Assembly (NCBI RefSeq): GCF_020386975.1
Contig: NZ_JABFNK010000004.1
Coordinates: 25,797-89,796 of the forward strand
Direction of reading: 5' to 3'
From: Thermococcus bergensis
GTDB lineage: Archaea > Methanobacteriota_B > Thermococci > Thermococcales > Thermococcaceae
Length of the DNA: 64,000 nucleotides
This document shows positions 9,042-18,930 of this stretch, piece by piece. A program made the position numbers and the translations under genes. Numbering within the stretch: position 1 is the first letter of the stretch; each line of letters begins with the position of its first letter. Below the pieces are notes generated by a model. It searched no databases. It was given only the letters and a program-made list of their open reading frames with translations, and was not told where the DNA came from.

Positions 9042-10278
9042 CTCCGAGCACCCTAACTCTAAATCCTGCCTTCTTCCATTTTTCGTGATCGAGTATGTTC
9101 CTAGCATCAAACACGCACCTATTCCTCATGAACTTTCCGATTTCATTTGGGTCAAGGAACTTGAAGACATCGTGGTCAGTTATCACGACTATGCAATCAC
9201 TATTCTTTACTGCATCTTCCAGACTTAATATTGGATATTCAAAGTCTTTCACGATTGGGTCATAGACTTTGATATTAAACCCTTCGTTCTCTGCTAATTT
9301 AATGAATCTCAAAGCTGGCGTTTCTCTGGCGTCATCGACATTCCCCTTATATGCTACACCAAAGACCGTAATGGTGGGGTTCTTGATGCCGTTTAACATC
9401 TCTCTAACCTTACGGAGAGTATAGTTGGGCATAGTGTCATTTACGTGTCTTGCAAGCGCTATTATCTTGCCCTCGGATGAGTCTTGAATAACGAACCATG
9501 GGTCAATAGCTATGCAGTGCCCGCCCACACCAGGCCCAGGCTTGTGGAAGTTTACCCTTGGGTGCTTGTTTGCCAATTCTATGGCTTCCCAGATGTTGAT
9601 GCCGTACTCCTCGGCGATCTTAGCAAGTTCGTTGACAAGTGCTATATTTACGTCACGGTAAGTGTTCTCGATGAGCTTTACGAATTCTGCAGTAGTGGCA
9701 TCCGTTAGGTATATCTCACCCTTAACGAAGGAAGAATATAGTTCCTTGGCACGTTGTGCTGACTCGGGGGTTATGCCCCCTATGATCCTGTCGTTATGAA
9801 CCATTTCGTGGATTGTTTTTCCGGGGATCGCACGTTCGGGGCAGTGAACGAGATAAAAGTCTATCCCTGCTTTTAGTCCACTCTTCTCAAGTATCGGAAT
9901 TAGGAGCCGTTCGGTTGTCTTGGGTGGAACCGTTGACTCCAGAATCACTAAATTATCCTTTCTTAGATGTGACCATATCATTTCCGCCGCTGATTTAACG
10001 TATTTCAGGTCAGCCGCTTTTGTGTGAAAGTCGAGGGGAGTGGGAACTGCTATTAAAAAGACGTCTGACTCCTCGACTTCAGTACTCACTCTAAAATTGT
10101 TCTTGGCCTTTTCAAAGAGCTCTTCAAGACCCGGTTCCTGAAACGGGAGTTTTCCCGAGTTTAGTAGCTCAACTTTTCTTTTGTCAATGTCCACTCCAAC
10201 GACTTCATGCCCACTAGCTGCAAACAGGAGCGCAGTCGGCAAGCCTATGTATCCGAGACCAAGGACTGAGATCTTCAT
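9022..10278 (-). CDS. UDP-N-acetyl-D-mannosamine dehydrogenase type enzyme
   Basis: Nucleotide-sugar 6-dehydrogenase (UDP-glucose/GDP-mannose dehydrogenase family), most like UDP-ManNAc dehydrogenase, which would yield UDP-ManNAcA. The N-terminal Rossmann motif is LGLGYIGLPTA, the middle domain has ESTVPPKTTE and HCPERAIPGK, and the catalytic Cys is in GPGVGGHCIAIDP (around residue 255). A C-terminal UDP-binding domain follows (VFGVAYKGNVDDARETPA). The start is set at the ATG at 10278 (MKISVLGLGYIG), six codons inside the longest frame. Downstream the DUF354 gene overlaps its end. Confidence 0.9.
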   Translation of the reverse strand: MKISVLGLGYIGLPTALLFAASGHEVVGVDIDKRKVELLNSGKLPFQEPGLEELFEKAKNNFRVSTEVEESDVFLIAVPTPLDFHTKAADLKYVKSAAEMIWSHLRKDNLVILESTVPPKTTERLLIPILEKSGLKAGIDFYLVHCPERAIPGKTIHEMVHNDRIIGGITPESAQRAKELYSSFVKGEIYLTDATTAEFVKLIENTYRDVNIALVNELAKIAEEYGINIWEAIELANKHPRVNFHKPGPGVGGHCIAIDPWFVIQDSSEGKIIALARHVNDTMPNYTLRKVREMLNGIKNPTITVFGVAYKGNVDDARETPALRFIKLAENEGFNIKVYDPIVKDFEYPILSLEDAVKNSDCIVVITDHDVFKFLDPNEIGKFMRNRCVFDARNILDHEKWKKAGFRVRVLGDGKNNI

Positions 10279-10311
10279 TTTATTTCCCTCTTTCACATTT
10301 TTAACTCCTTT

Positions 10312-11193
10312 TTAATCACTCCTCACAATCTTTGCCAACACGTTTAGCATCAACCCAGCAATGAACAACTGAATTCCAATAATCACAAAAATCCCTGCGC
10401 CTATAGCTTGAGTTAAATAAACATTTCCCCCCCTGTAATACGGCTCCAAAGCTAAATACCCTAAAATTCCAGCAACAATAAACGATATCATGCTCAAGCT
10501 TCCAAACAACAGTAAAGGTCTCTTATAGCCTATAAAGCTCAAAATGCTTGCTAAAACACTAAGGCCGTGAGAAACAGGGTTTTTCTTGTGTTTCTTTGGC
10601 ACATCATAGCGAACACTTATTGGGACCTCCGTAATTTTGAGTCCTTCTTCTCGGGCCTTCACTATCATATCAGTCTCCACCGAGTAATCGGTGCTATTTA
10701 AATTTAGCTTCTCCAAAGCTTTTCTGTTTATAGCTCTGAAACCGCTTTGAGAATCTACGTCAACACCTGCTACAGCTTTAGTGCTCTTATTCAACACCCA
10801 CAATCCAAACCTTCTATAAACTGGAATTTTCTTTTTACTCTCGTTTAAGTACCTCGAACCTATAACTAAGTCTGCCTCACCTTTAATTGTAGGCTCGAGG
10901 AGAAGGGGTATTTCATCGGGGTTGTGCTGGCCGTCGGCATCTAAAGTTACTACAAAATCGTATCCCATGCTAAGGGCATATTCAAAACCCGTCTTAAGGG
11001 CCTGCCCCTTGCCTACGTTTCTCTCGTGTCGTATTACAATAGCTCCCGCTTCCTTGGCTATTTCAGAAGTTCTATCAGAAGAACCATCATCAACTACCAG
11101 AACATCACCATACTTTTTAGCTAAAGCTACAACCGAACCAATAGTTAGTTCCTCATTGTATGCGGGAATCACTATTAGGGTTCTGTTATCCAT
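10312..11193 (-). CDS. Family 2 glycosyltransferase with membrane tail (dolichyl-phosphate sugar synthase-like)
   Basis: GT-A fold domain (about residues 1-215) with VIPAYNEE at the N-terminus, VVDDGSSDRT and the TLDADGQHNPDEIP metal-binding motif, then two predicted membrane helices at the C-terminus (LLFGSLSMISFIVAGILGY and IFVIIGIQLFIAGLML). This layout is that of dolichyl-phosphate mannose/glucose synthases and of the archaeal AglJ-type enzymes that charge the lipid carrier. With AglB close by, a role in N-glycan assembly is likely. Family membership is clear; the sugar is not. Confidence 0.87.
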   Translation of the reverse strand: MDNRTLIVIPAYNEELTIGSVVALAKKYGDVLVVDDGSSDRTSEIAKEAGAIVIRHERNVGKGQALKTGFEYALSMGYDFVVTLDADGQHNPDEIPLLLEPTIKGEADLVIGSRYLNESKKKIPVYRRFGLWVLNKSTKAVAGVDVDSQSGFRAINRKALEKLNLNSTDYSVETDMIVKAREEGLKITEVPISVRYDVPKKHKKNPVSHGLSVLASILSFIGYKRPLLLFGSLSMISFIVAGILGYLALEPYYRGGNVYLTQAIGAGIFVIIGIQLFIAGLMLNVLAKIVRSD

Positions 11194-11266
11194 TGGGATC
11201 CACCATTTTCGTTTTTCTTTGGGAGTAGTATCATAAACTCCGAGGGATCAAGCTTTTTTTATTTTA

Positions 11267-11276
11267 TTCATCTAAA
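11267..11276. repeat. Left 10-bp target duplication of the outer nested IS
   Basis: TTCATCTAAA here is repeated at 13813-13822. It is the original target site of the outermost 869-bp IS; everything between the two copies arrived by transposition. Confidence 0.9.
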
Positions 11277-11416
11277 GGGCGTGTTGACACTGTCAGGATA
11301 AGCAGTGGGACGTTAGGTTTAAGTTTCTGATACCTCTTCAGAAAAGGGGAGAGAAATGAGGACTGAAACCATTATTTACTTACTGGTTTCAGTCTTAAAA
11401 ACCTTTCGCCGGAACA

Positions 11417-12285
11417 GGGCGTGTTTAGTTTCACCCCCTGTTATTTAAACAGTATTTGACTCTGAGGAGGATTTTCAGACCATAACACATTACCCCAAGC
11501 AGGATTCGGGTTACAGTAGTCTTTTTCAGAAAACAGGGGATCCTACTGCCAAACCACGTTGTAAACGCACCCCAGAACCCCTCATGAGGATTCCTATGCC
11601 TGTACTCTTCTTCAGAAAACACTCTGTCTCTCTTCTTACTACCAAAACCACCTGGAGCGTTCTTAGTTTTCTTAACAATCGGCCGATAACCCTTTTCCAC
11701 CACAGTGTTCAGAACTTTCTTTGAATCATAAGCCCCATCAGCATAAAAATTCCCAGAACCCCCCGGCAGGAGTTCAATCAGCTCGTTCTCAGAAGTTGTG
11801 ATCTTCACAGCAACCGGATACAGTAAACCCGGCAGGATTCTCGTTATTGCCTGAACTTCTATCCTGCCCTTTTTTTATTTGTAATAATGGTTGAGTCTGC
11901 TTGAGTGCTGGCGTAGGGTAATTTCTGGAGTTTTTTCAGGAGGTGGTTTGTCAGTTCTTCGAGGTTCAGCTTTTTCTCCCAGTTGTGGAGGGTTGAGTAG
12001 TGAATGTTTGCTCCGAAGAATTTTCTGCCGTAGTGCTGGGCGTCTCTGAGAGGTAGGTTGTAGTATTGTTTAAAGAGGAGTATTGCCAGTATTGTTTTTA
12101 CTGGAAATTTTTTGGATTTTGGCAGGTTCTTCAGCTTTCCTTCTGATTCGAAGTCTGCTAAAACGTCAAGAATTGCGAATGCCACGCTTTCAGGGTCTTT
12201 GAGTCTGTGATCCCATCTGGGGATCACGACAACCACCCGAAAGAATTCAGCAAAAACCCTAATAAAGGTTACTATAAACACGCCC
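11417..12285 (-). mobile_element. 869-bp IS4-like element, copy 1 (innermost)
   Basis: Ends are GGGCGTGTTTA and its inverted form TAAACACGCCC. It is flanked by a perfect 10-bp duplication, CGCCGGAACA (11407-11416 and 12286-12295), lying inside the IS6 transposase gene. Length and ends equal those of the four other copies in the window. Confidence 0.93.
11431..12227 (-). CDS. IS4-like transposase, two frames joined by -1 shift
   Basis: The transposase is encoded in two overlapping frames. Frame one runs from a GTG at 12227 (MIPRWDHRLKDP) to a stop just after TNKKRAG and holds the first catalytic Asp (QADSTI). Frame two continues in the -1 frame through RIEVQAITRILPG, the second Asp (YADGAYDSKK) and the Y(2)R(3)E signature (YRHRNPHE). 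The join is at a run of seven A. The Lys of the classic YREK motif is replaced by Thr. Ten-base target duplications also fit an IS4-type enzyme. Exact family name not assigned. Confidence 0.75.
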
Positions 12286-13001
12286 CGCCGGAACAAAATC
12301 CCAGCAAAAAAGAAAACCAGGGCAATAAACCTGTACCTGCACGGACTAAGTTACAGACAGGTAGGAACAATCCTCGAAATCAGCCACACAACAGTCTGGG
12401 AAACAGTCCAAAAATTCGCGAAAGCAGTTTACCAGCCGAAAATCCTCGCAGTCAAAAAACAGAGAAACTTCATCGCAATTGACGAGACAGTGATAAAGAT
12501 CAACGGCCAGAAGAGATTTCTCTGGGCTGCAATCGACGTTGAGAGCAAAGAAATCCTAGCAGTATGGATTACAAGCGTTAGGAACTGGTGGATTGCCAGG
12601 GACTTCATTCTAGTTGTTTTGAAATCCTGCGAGGGACAGCCAATTTTCCTGGTTGACAAAGGGCCGTGGTATAAATCAGCGTTTAAATCTCTCGGGCTGG
12701 ATTATCTGCATGTGACTTTCGGGCCGAGGAACTGTGTTGAGCGCTGGTTTAGGACTGTTAAAGAGAGAACAAAGCGTTTCTGGAATAACTTCAGGGCTAG
12801 AGACTGGAGGAGGGTTCACAGGTTTGTTTTTCTGTTTTCATTCTGGTATAATTTTGTTAGAATTCATTCTCGGTTTGGTGGACCGCCTGGTGATGTGACT
12901 GAATGGCTTCAGGAGGTGATACCCCAGTTATCCTGACAGTATCGGGCGTGTTTATAGTAACCTTTATTAGGGTTTTTGCTGAATTCTTTCAGGTGGTTGT
13001 C

Positions 13002-13798
13002 GTGATCCCCAGATGGGATCACAGACTCAAAGACCCTGAAAGCGTGGCATTCGCAATTCTTGACGTTTTAGCAGACTTCGAATCAGAAGGAAAGCTGAAG
13101 AACCTGCCAAAATCCAAAAAATTTCCAGTAAAAACAATACTGGCAATACTCCTCTTTAAACAATACTACAACCTACCCCTCAGAGACGCCCAGCACTACG
13201 GCAGAAAATTCTTCGGAGCAAACATTCACTACTCAACCCTCCACAACTGGGAGAAAAAGCTGAACCTCGAAGAACTGACAAACCACCTCCTGAAAAAACT
13301 CCAGAAATTACCCTACGCCAGCACTCAAGCAGACTCAACCATTATTACAAATAAAAAAAGGGTAGGATAGAAGTTCAGGCAATAACGAGAATCCTGCCGG
13401 GTTTACTGTATCCGGTTGCTGTGAAGATCACAACTTCTGAGAACGAGCTGATTGAACTCCTGCCGGGGGGTTCTGGGAATTTTTATGCTGATGGGGCTTA
13501 TGATTCAAAGAAAGTTCTGAACACTGTGGTGGAAAAGGGTTATCGGCCGATTGTTAAGAAAACTAAGAACGCTCCAGGTGGTTTTGGTAGTAAGAAGAGA
13601 GACAGAGTGTTTTCTGAAGAAGAGTACAGGCATAGGAATCCTCATGAGGGGTTCTGGGGTGCGTTTACAACGTGGTTTGGCAGTAGGATCCCCTGTTTTC
13701 TGAAAAAGACTACTGTAACCCGAATCCTGCTTGGGGTAATGTGTTATGGTCTGAAAATCCTCCTCAGAGTCAAATACTGTTTAAATAACAGGGGGTGA
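13002..13798 (+). CDS. IS4-like transposase, two frames, copy 2
   Basis: Same two-frame organisation as copy 1, starting at GTG 13002 and ending KYCLNNRG. It differs from copy 1 by a few residues (frame one ends KKRVG instead of KKRAG). Confidence 0.75.
13353..13360 (+). other. A7G slippage site of the IS4-like element
   Basis: T-AAAAAAA-G at the point where frame one must pass to the -1 frame to give a full transposase. Zero-frame codons are AAT AAA AAA AGG, with a stop three codons later. The site is kept in all five copies. Confidence 0.6.
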
Positions 13799-13921
13799 AA
13801 CTAAACACGCCCTTCATCTAAACGGCCTCCAGGTCAATTTATTGGAGTTTTCCTGTTTTGAGTCCTCCAATATGTGGTCTAATTTTGTAATTTATTAACA
13901 TTTCGCTAAGTATTTTCTTCT

Positions 13922-16219
13922 TCACTTCCTTCTAACTATCCCCCTATCAACGATTTTCTTGCCCACGGCGTAGGCGTACCGTATAACCGTTCCATTGACC
14001 TCTTTGGGAAGCTCAAACTCTTCCATGCCCTTCACGTCATACCACTTTTCGAAGACCTTGGTTCCATTGTCCAAGTATCCCCATATCCCTAACCCGGTTC
14101 CGGTTGCGTTCTCAAAGTGGAAGATTACCTTGCCATTTGTATTCTCCACTCTAACGTTAGGATGCTTAAGCTTCAGGATTTTTATTAAGCCACCATCGGA
14201 GTAGACAAGCTCGTATGGTTCTTCAGGCTTTATGAAAAGCTTCGCCAAGGTTGTAGTAAAAGCTTCTTCATTCATGAATATCGCGTACCCATAATTGAGG
14301 TTTATGTAAAGGTAGGTATTTGTGTTTGAGGCCGAAAGCTCTGGCTTTATTACCTTCCCCTGATACTCAACGTAAAGTTCCTTCGGTGCTATTACTTGCC
14401 CATTAAGACCCACTACCACATTCCAAATCTCCCCGGGCTTAGCTATTATCCTATAATCGCCCCTCTGGAAAACCAAAGCTCCAACCTTGGAAGTAAGCGG
14501 CAAAACAATGAGGCCATAATTCTCGGTTATATTGTACTTTGAGTGCATCTTTGCGGTCTCAACTATGGCTCCAAACTTGATGAAATCGTAATAACTTACA
14601 ACAACGTAATCAACACCCAAGCTCATGGCCCAATTCTCATCACGCTTACCGAGATAGTAGAGTGCTACACTGGGGTTTGCACCCCCCTGGGCTACTGGAC
14701 TTCTTCTTCCATAGTAAGTTACCCAGTGCCCGTAGTCCCACCAAGCCAAAACGATGTCATTCTGGTTGGAGTTTTCTCTAAGCCATGTTAAAGCATTCTC
14801 CCAGTGTTCGTTCATATACGGCCTTAGGGAATACGTCTCTTTCAGGGAGAACCCGGTGTTAACCGTGGGAAGAAGGAAGAGTAACCCAACACCCAAGGCG
14901 GAGGCTTTCCTTCCGTCCACGCGGGGCCTTAGAGTCTCGTAAAGTTCAACGACTCCGAGCCCGGCCATGAGTGCCACTGCCATTGACCCAATAAATAGGA
15001 ACCTTGTCCATGTCTTTATCATGTAGAGGCTTGGGAATATTAAACCCAAAAACAGAAAATCTGGAAGCTTGGCCCTTTTTGGAACGAACCTAAGGAAAAA
15101 AAGCGGGGCTAAGAAAAGGCTTATTGAGAACGAATTCCATAGATCGCTAAAACTTGAAGGTCGAGTTTCCTGAATTGGTACCTCTTTGAAAATCCCGAAC
15201 CCGGTAGAGAGGTCTTTTAATGCCTCGAAGCGGCGGAAAAGTAGGAGTGTTCCTAAGAAAGCCAATCCAATTAGAACTCCAACTCTTGTTTTTCTATCTT
15301 TGACGAATCTTTCAAGGATGAAAAGTAAGACTATGAAAGCTACACTTAGTGGGACTAAGTACTTAACGTGAACTAAGAGGTATGCGTCTTTTATCGTGCC
15401 AAACTCCAGTAAAAGTTTTTCAGCAACCCTCTTACCCATCTGGTTATAACCAAGCATCCCGTATCCAAATTTTTCTCCGAGTGTGTTGGCTATAAGTGCT
15501 CCAAGGACTGTTGAAATTGTCAAAGCTAAGGCGTCAAACAAGTTTTTTTTCTTGTCTAGGATGAAAGCCCCAACGGCAAGGAAAACTGCATTTGTCAACA
15601 AGAATACAAATATCGGATAATACGCTTGCCAGAAAACTGAAGCAAGACCACTAGCAAAGGCCGGGATTAGATAAAAGACAAGCCTCTTATATCTCCACGC
15701 CCTTCTGGTCTTGCTTAGAGCCAGAGAAACCCCAAACAAAGCCACCGAATACCAGAAGAGCATGTAGTTGTCTCCCCTGTAGTAGTTGGCCATCGATCTG
15801 AAGACATGACCAAAGCTTATTGCAAGGAAGAGGGAGGCAAAAAAAGCCTTCTTCTCATCGTAGAGCTTCAGCAAAGTTAAGTAGAAGAAAACTATGGTTA
15901 AAACACCAAATATAACCGGAGTTACCCTGAAAGCGTTGTAAAGAGAAACCCCAAAAACACTCAAAATCTTGTAAAGATAGGCAGGAGTCATCCAGAGACC
16001 GAGGGGATGAAAGGTACTAATCTGAAAGCCCCAAGGGCCCCCGGCAATTGTGAAAAAGTTAAACCACTCTCCAGTTTTCAAAGCCTCCTCGATATAAGCT
16101 AAATGAAAATAAGGATCATAGCCGAGCATATATTTGTGCCTCAGGGGAATTAACCTCAGAATGAGCGCAATCACAGTCAATATAGGCAAAGCTAATTTAG
16201 GCTTAAAAATATCTTTCAT
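13922..16219 (-). CDS. aglB: Oligosaccharyltransferase STT3/AglB
   Basis: Membrane oligosaccharyltransferase that moves the lipid-linked glycan to Asn in N-x-S/T sequons on the outer face of the membrane. The 765-residue protein has about 13 hydrophobic helices in the first 450 residues, with the acidic GYDPYFH motif (Asp35) in the first loop, and a soluble C-terminal domain with WWDYGHW near residue 490. Further on, DFIKFGAI fits the archaeal DxxKxxx(M/I) motif. I start at ATG 16219, after GGTGAG, four codons inside the longest frame. The gene overlaps the end of the small membrane protein gene upstream. It sits close to dolichol-sugar and glycan genes, which fits the N-glycosylation role. 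Confidence 0.95.
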   Translation of the reverse strand: MKDIFKPKLALPILTVIALILRLIPLRHKYMLGYDPYFHLAYIEEALKTGEWFNFFTIAGGPWGFQISTFHPLGLWMTPAYLYKILSVFGVSLYNAFRVTPVIFGVLTIVFFYLTLLKLYDEKKAFFASLFLAISFGHVFRSMANYYRGDNYMLFWYSVALFGVSLALSKTRRAWRYKRLVFYLIPAFASGLASVFWQAYYPIFVFLLTNAVFLAVGAFILDKKKNLFDALALTISTVLGALIANTLGEKFGYGMLGYNQMGKRVAEKLLLEFGTIKDAYLLVHVKYLVPLSVAFIVLLFILERFVKDRKTRVGVLIGLAFLGTLLLFRRFEALKDLSTGFGIFKEVPIQETRPSSFSDLWNSFSISLFLAPLFFLRFVPKRAKLPDFLFLGLIFPSLYMIKTWTRFLFIGSMAVALMAGLGVVELYETLRPRVDGRKASALGVGLLFLLPTVNTGFSLKETYSLRPYMNEHWENALTWLRENSNQNDIVLAWWDYGHWVTYYGRRSPVAQGGANPSVALYYLGKRDENWAMSLGVDYVVVSYYDFIKFGAIVETAKMHSKYNITENYGLIVLPLTSKVGALVFQRGDYRIIAKPGEIWNVVVGLNGQVIAPKELYVEYQGKVIKPELSASNTNTYLYINLNYGYAIFMNEEAFTTTLAKLFIKPEEPYELVYSDGGLIKILKLKHPNVRVENTNGKVIFHFENATGTGLGIWGYLDNGTKVFEKWYDVKGMEEFELPKEVNGTVIRYAYAVGKKIVDRGIVRRK

Positions 16220-16712
16220 AACGCTCACCAAACTTATATTTCTCCTTCCTCACCTTAAACATTTCTACCCCTTTGACTTCTTTCCTTAAATTCAGCAAGA
16301 CAAAAATAACGGCCAACCCGGCCACGAGGGAAGTTTGGTTTTCGATTGTATAAAGATATTCGTATCTAAGCTTTAAAATTGCCATTAACACTAAAATCGC
16401 CAAAACAAAAAGACCAACCTTAACATCAATAAAATCCTTAATCTCGGGCTTTTCGAACTTATACGCTCCCACCAAGACCTCCTTAAGAATCATAAGAGAA
16501 GGTAGGACCCCGAGCAAAATAGCTTTAACTGCCTCAAAAGAAAGAAAGTCCTCCACAAAGACTTCGTTCATTAACAAAAGAGCATAGAAGAAGTAAGCAA
16601 TAAGCCCAAAATCTTTACTCTTTCTTGCTAACAAATACACTAACGGTATCAGTACAATGGCTTTTGCACCTAAAATCAAACCTCCTATTACTGCTATTAT
16701 TCCCCAGATCAT
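16203..16712 (-). CDS. Small multi-pass membrane protein
   Basis: A 169-residue protein with about five hydrophobic segments and a charged C-terminal tail (VRKEKYKFGERYERYF). Its ATG overlaps the stop of the DUF58 gene upstream (ATGA-type junction) and its own end overlaps aglB, so it belongs to the MoxR-DUF58 operon and is translationally coupled on both sides. No domain recognised. It may be a membrane partner of the DUF58/MoxR system. Confidence 0.7.
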   Translation of the reverse strand: MIWGIIAVIGGLILGAKAIVLIPLVYLLARKSKDFGLIAYFFYALLLMNEVFVEDFLSFEAVKAILLGVLPSLMILKEVLVGAYKFEKPEIKDFIDVKVGLFVLAILVLMAILKLRYEYLYTIENQTSLVAGLAVIFVLLNLRKEVKGVEMFKVRKEKYKFGERYERYF

Positions 16713-17398
16713 CTCAGCTCCCTCACGATATCCTTCAGATAATCACTTGGGCCCAAGTCTATTGTTGGGACAAGAGTATTGAACTTCCTAACCGTTTTTT
16801 CTCTCTCTAAATACTTCTCATACAAAAATTTCAGCGTTTCCCCATTTATATCCTCGGTATAGAAGAGTATTGGATTCGGAGACAGTATTACGGCTTTGTG
16901 TTTCTTCTTCAGCATGAGCATTAGCCTGTAAAGCAGTGGTGTGTGGCCCATTAGATCAGTGATAATAATTAGATATGAGGGCTCCTTGATGCTAAGTAAA
17001 GCCTCACTAAGCCCACTCCTCTTTCTCGGAAAGAGTTTCCCCATGAATTTCCTTCCCTTCTCGCTGAACCTTAAAATAACATTGCTCCTTAAACTTATCA
17101 GGCCCTTTTCAGGCTTGAACTTCACCGCGGCCCTGATTCTATTTAGCTGCTCCCTTCCCCTTGAGGGCTTAACGATTTTGACTCCCCCATCATCGTAGAT
17201 AACAAGACCCACCCGATAATTCTTCTTTAAGAGTATCGTTGCCAGATGGAGAAGTAGAGTTGATGCATAGTCTATCTTCGCCCTCCTCAGCCCCTTCCTC
17301 ATTTCCTTGGTTGCATCTAAGACCAGATAAATACCCTAGTTCCCATTAGATCGTTAGAGTTATAAGCACTTAAGTCTTTTGGTTGATTGGTGGTTGTT

Positions 17399-18261
17399 AT
17401 GAACTTTCAGCAGGAAATCCTGATCATAAAATCCGAAATCTATCCGATAATCAGCAAACACTACCCGAAAAACACTCACAGGGAAATAATCAGCCTCTAC
17501 GACCTAATAACCTTCGCAATACTAGCACACTTGCACTTTAACGGAGTTTACAAGCACGCTTACAGAGTCCTAATCGAAGAAATGAAGCTGTTCCCCAAAA
17601 TCAGGTACAACAAACTAACAGAACGCTTGAACAGGCACGAAAAACTCCTGCTCCTAGCGCAGGAAGAATTATTCAAAAAACACGCCAGAGAATACGTTAG
17701 AATACTGGACTCAAAGCCCATTCAGACCAAGGAGTTGGCCAGAAAAAACAGGAAGGATAAGGAGGGTTCTTCAGAAGTCATCTCTGAAAAGCCCGCAGTT
17801 GGGTTTGTTCCCTCTAAAAAAAGTTTTACTATGGGTACAAGCTGACCTGTTACTCTGATGGAAATTTGCTGGCTTTGCTGTCCGTTGATCCGGCGAATAA
17901 GCATGATGTGAGTGTTGTCAGGGAAAAGTTCTGGGTGATTGTTGAGGAGTTTTCTGGCTGTTTTCTGTTTTTGGATAAGGGTTACGTTAGTAGAGAACTT
18001 CAGGAGGAATTCCTGAAGTTTGGCGTTGTTTACACGCCGGTGAAGCGGGAGAATCAGGTTAGTAATCTGGAGGAGAAGAAGTTTTACAAGTACTTGTCTG
18101 ACTTTCGCAGGAGGATTGAGACTTTGTTTTCGAAGTTTTCTGAGTTTCTTCTGAGGCCGAGCAGGAGTGTTAGTTTGAGGGGGTTAGCTGTCAGGATTTT
18201 AGGGGCGATTCTGGCCGTGAATCTGGACAGATTATACAACTTCACAGGTGGTGGGAACTAG
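17399..18261 (+). CDS. IS982-type transposase, two frames joined by -1 shift
   Basis: Two frames together give about 287 residues, the usual IS982 transposase size. Frame one (from ATG 17399, after GGTGGTT) holds the helical N-terminal domain and the first Asp (RILDSKPI). It stops shortly after PSKKSFTMGTS. Reading the -1 frame from the A7 run instead gives KKKFYYGYKLTCYSDGNLL, which is the expected family sequence, then the second Asp (LFLDKGYVS) and the Glu (RRRIETLFSKFSEF). The same arrangement is found in all four copies. Confidence 0.8.
17816..17823 (+). other. A7G slippage site of the IS982-type element
   Basis: T-AAAAAAA-G, the place where the -1 frame must be entered to join the two transposase frames. 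It is the same octamer motif as in the unrelated IS4-like element. Confidence 0.6.
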
Positions 18262-18930
18262 GGTGATAAATGTCTCCCTCCCATTCCTTCATGAACTCTC
18301 TAACTATAAGCTCTCCCAAACGAGAGGAGGCCTTCCAGTCTATTCTCCTTAAATCATCTCCTGGCAAATACTCCCTAAGGCCTTTGAGTTCAAGTGTCTC
18401 CAATCCGAGAAAAACACTCCTCTTGTAAATCTCGCCAATCTTTAAGTTATAATCCTCTTTGGCCGCTTCCCTTATCGACTCAACGGAAGGCATCACATCA
18501 AGCTTGTACCTACCAATCTCCAGCTCTTCAAAGTAGAGCTCCTTCAAATCATAAATCTCTATCTTGAGAGGAATCTCATACTCTCCTTTTTTCTCGGGAA
18601 CAAGAAAGAAATCAATAAACATCTCCTCCCCCGATTTAAGTATGTAAGTCCCACCGTTGACAATTCTTACGTTTGGGATAATATCATCCTTTACCCTAAT
18701 CTTCACGTCACTTCCAAGGTTTTTGACCTTTAAAATGACCTTGGATTTTTTCATTTCCTCAGCCTTTGCGGGAAACTCAACGTCCACTTTTACCTCTGGA
18801 TTAAACTTATTTCTGGTTTTTAGCGTATACAAAGCTAATCCTAAGCCAAATAAAGCACTAAAAGCATTTGAAGAGAGGTATCCATGTGCAAAGCCAAGGC
18901 CTGAAAGTGTCCATAACAAGTCCTCTCTTT

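Larger units (their letters stand above)
11356..12936 (+). pseudogene. IS6 transposase split by an inserted IS
   Basis: The first part (11356-11416) encodes MRTETIIYLLVSVLKTFRRN; the rest resumes after the inserted element and its duplicated CGCCGGAACA and runs to 12936. Together they match the 233-residue transposase at 31149. All catalytic residues (IAIDETV, FLVDKGPW, NCVERWFR) lie in the second part, but the protein lacks its helix-turn-helix start unless the insertion is removed. Confidence 0.88.
11286..12943 (+). mobile_element. IS6-family element, interrupted copy
   Basis: A 779-bp IS6-type element with ends GACACTGTCAGGATAA and TTATCCTGACAGTATC, identical in layout to the intact copy at 31079. 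It inserted nine bases inside the tip of the outer 869-bp IS: GGGCGTGTT is present both at 11277-11285 and at 12944-12952. It was itself later cut by another 869-bp IS at 11417-12285, which split its transposase gene. Confidence 0.92.
12944..13812 (+). mobile_element. 869-bp IS4-like element, copy 2 (outermost)
   Basis: Complete element with inverted ends GGGCGTGTTTA/TAAACACGCCC. Its first nine bases also occur at 11277-11285 because an IS6 element later inserted at this tip. Removing the IS6 block leaves the 10-bp duplication TTCATCTAAA (11267-11276, 13813-13822) around it. Confidence 0.92.
17333..18264 (+). mobile_element. 932-bp IS982-type element, copy 1
   Basis: Ends are ACCCTAGTTCCCA and TGGGAACTAGGGT, flanked by a 7-bp duplication GATAAAT (17326-17332, 18265-18271). 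It lies inside the DUF58 gene, in the opposite orientation to that gene. Confidence 0.93.

Noticed and set aside
8998..9228. Plus-strand gene across the DUF354/dehydrogenase junction
   Set aside because: Antisense to two well-supported genes and without family resemblance.
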